Assembly (NCBI GenBank): GCA_017882375.1
Contig: JADGPP010000002.1
Coordinates: 1 to 64,000 of the forward strand
Direction: 5' to 3'
Source of the DNA: Solirubrobacteraceae bacterium
Lineage (GTDB): Bacteria > Actinomycetota > Thermoleophilia > Solirubrobacterales > Solirubrobacteraceae
Length of the DNA stretch: 64,000 nucleotides
The position numbers were made by a program, and so were the translations under genes. The notes beneath the pieces were generated by a model that was not told the DNA's origin, made no database searches, and was given only the letters and a program-made list of their open reading frames with translations. Shown one piece after another: positions 63,602 through 64,000 of the stretch. The stretch's first letter is position 1, and every line of letters starts with the position of its first letter.

Positions 63602-64000
63602 CTAGGAGGCGATCGTGCCGTAGCCGACGACCAGCTCGCCGGCATACAGGCACGCCAGCTGGCCGGGCGCGGTGCGCTCGGCCGGCTGGGACAGCTCGAT
63701 GCTCGCGCGCGCGTGGCGCCCGGCGTACAGGCCGCGCGGCAGCCGGCAGGCAAAGCGGCGCCCGTGCGAGCGCACGCGAACCCCGTCGACGCACTCGCCG
63801 TGGCGGTGCAGCGTCAGCTCGCGCACCGCCAGGCTCTGCGCGAGCAGGGCGCTGCGCGGCCCCACCTTGACCGTGTTGGCCTCTGTGTCCGTCCCCAGCA
63901 CGTACAGCGGCTCGCCGGCGCCGATCCCCAGGCCGTGGCGCTGGCCGACCGTGTAGGAGTGCGCGCCGCGGTGCTCGCCGAGCACGGCGCCGTGCAGATC
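63602..64000 (-). CDS. mnmA: tRNA-specific 2-thiouridylase MnmA, C-terminal part
   Basis: The frame runs off the right edge; 132 codons plus the stop are visible. GAHSYTVGQRHGLGIGAGEPLYVLGTDTEANTVKVGP is the conserved linker of MnmA that contacts tRNA, followed by the C-terminal beta-barrel (RVRSHGRRFACRLPRGLYAGRHARASIELSQPAERTAPGQLACLYAGELVVGYGTI). It makes s2U34 in Glu, Gln and Lys tRNAs. Its stop is 48 nt before the alaS start; the pair is common in actinobacteria. The catalytic Cys and PP-loop lie beyond the window. Confidence 0.92.
   Translation of the reverse strand, partial: DLHGAVLGEHRGAHSYTVGQRHGLGIGAGEPLYVLGTDTEANTVKVGPRSALLAQSLAVRELTLHRHGECVDGVRVRSHGRRFACRLPRGLYAGRHARASIELSQPAERTAPGQLACLYAGELVVGYGTIAS

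Overview
The window is high-GC DNA from an actinobacterium. Gene content and order point to the class Thermoleophilia (Solirubrobacterales-like): F420-type luciferase-like oxidoreductase, SteA/SteB, a DUF3866 protein, type IV pilus genes mixed with shikimate genes, many GTG/TTG starts, and 1-4 nt stop/start overlaps (ATGA, GTGA, TTGA). The lineage is an inference from gene content, not from a marker-gene tree.

Layout. 1-460: left edge with a tRNA-His 3' fragment, short direct repeats (an attachment-site-like footprint) and an intact CAT-anticodon tRNA. 610-4222: SDR, LLM-class oxidoreductase and glycosyltransferase. 4230-5035: tRNA-Asn plus an HNH endonuclease. 5099-9293 (minus): dnaG, dgt, a PRC-barrel-like gene, recO. 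9408: a probably leaderless glutaredoxin. 9678-22472 (minus): a long, tightly packed run read in the order recN, steA, steB, a WecA-like transferase, pyrG, M20 peptidase, DUF3866, Nudix, xerD, deoB, mutM. 22693-29532: a signalling block (degenerate GGDEF, histidine kinase, LuxR response regulator, pseudo-receiver, MFS, HD-GYP, BldC-like regulator), with phased ACGAC repeats in front of two genes. 29555-38963 (minus): an isoprenoid/translation run efp-nusB-xseB-ispA-dxs-tlyA-nadK, interrupted between dxs and tlyA by a 3.1-kb insertion with palindromic inverted ends and an IS1595-type transposase.

39032-43419: CFA-like methyltransferase, R2-like ligand-binding oxidase, membrane protein, Xaa-Pro peptidase. 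43416-52000 (minus): pilA, pilD, pilM-N-O and a PilP-position protein, followed directly by aroC, an aroK-aroB fusion and aroQ. 52185-55524: CxxCxG protein, GT39-type glycosyltransferase, RNase D. 55542-64000 (minus): mnmA (cut by the window end), alaS, ruvX, mltG, aroE, pilT, pilC.

Most genes are core: replication and repair (dnaG, recN, recO, mutM, ruvX, xerD), nucleotides (pyrG, dgt, deoB), aromatic amino acids (aroC/KB/Q/E), DXP-pathway isoprenoids (dxs, ispA) and a type IV pilus (pilA/D/M/N/O/C/T; no pilB here). The least explained parts are the 31373-34498 insertion, the ACGAC repeat arrays, the multi-hairpin leader of pilA, and the missing stop codon of the R2-like oxidase.
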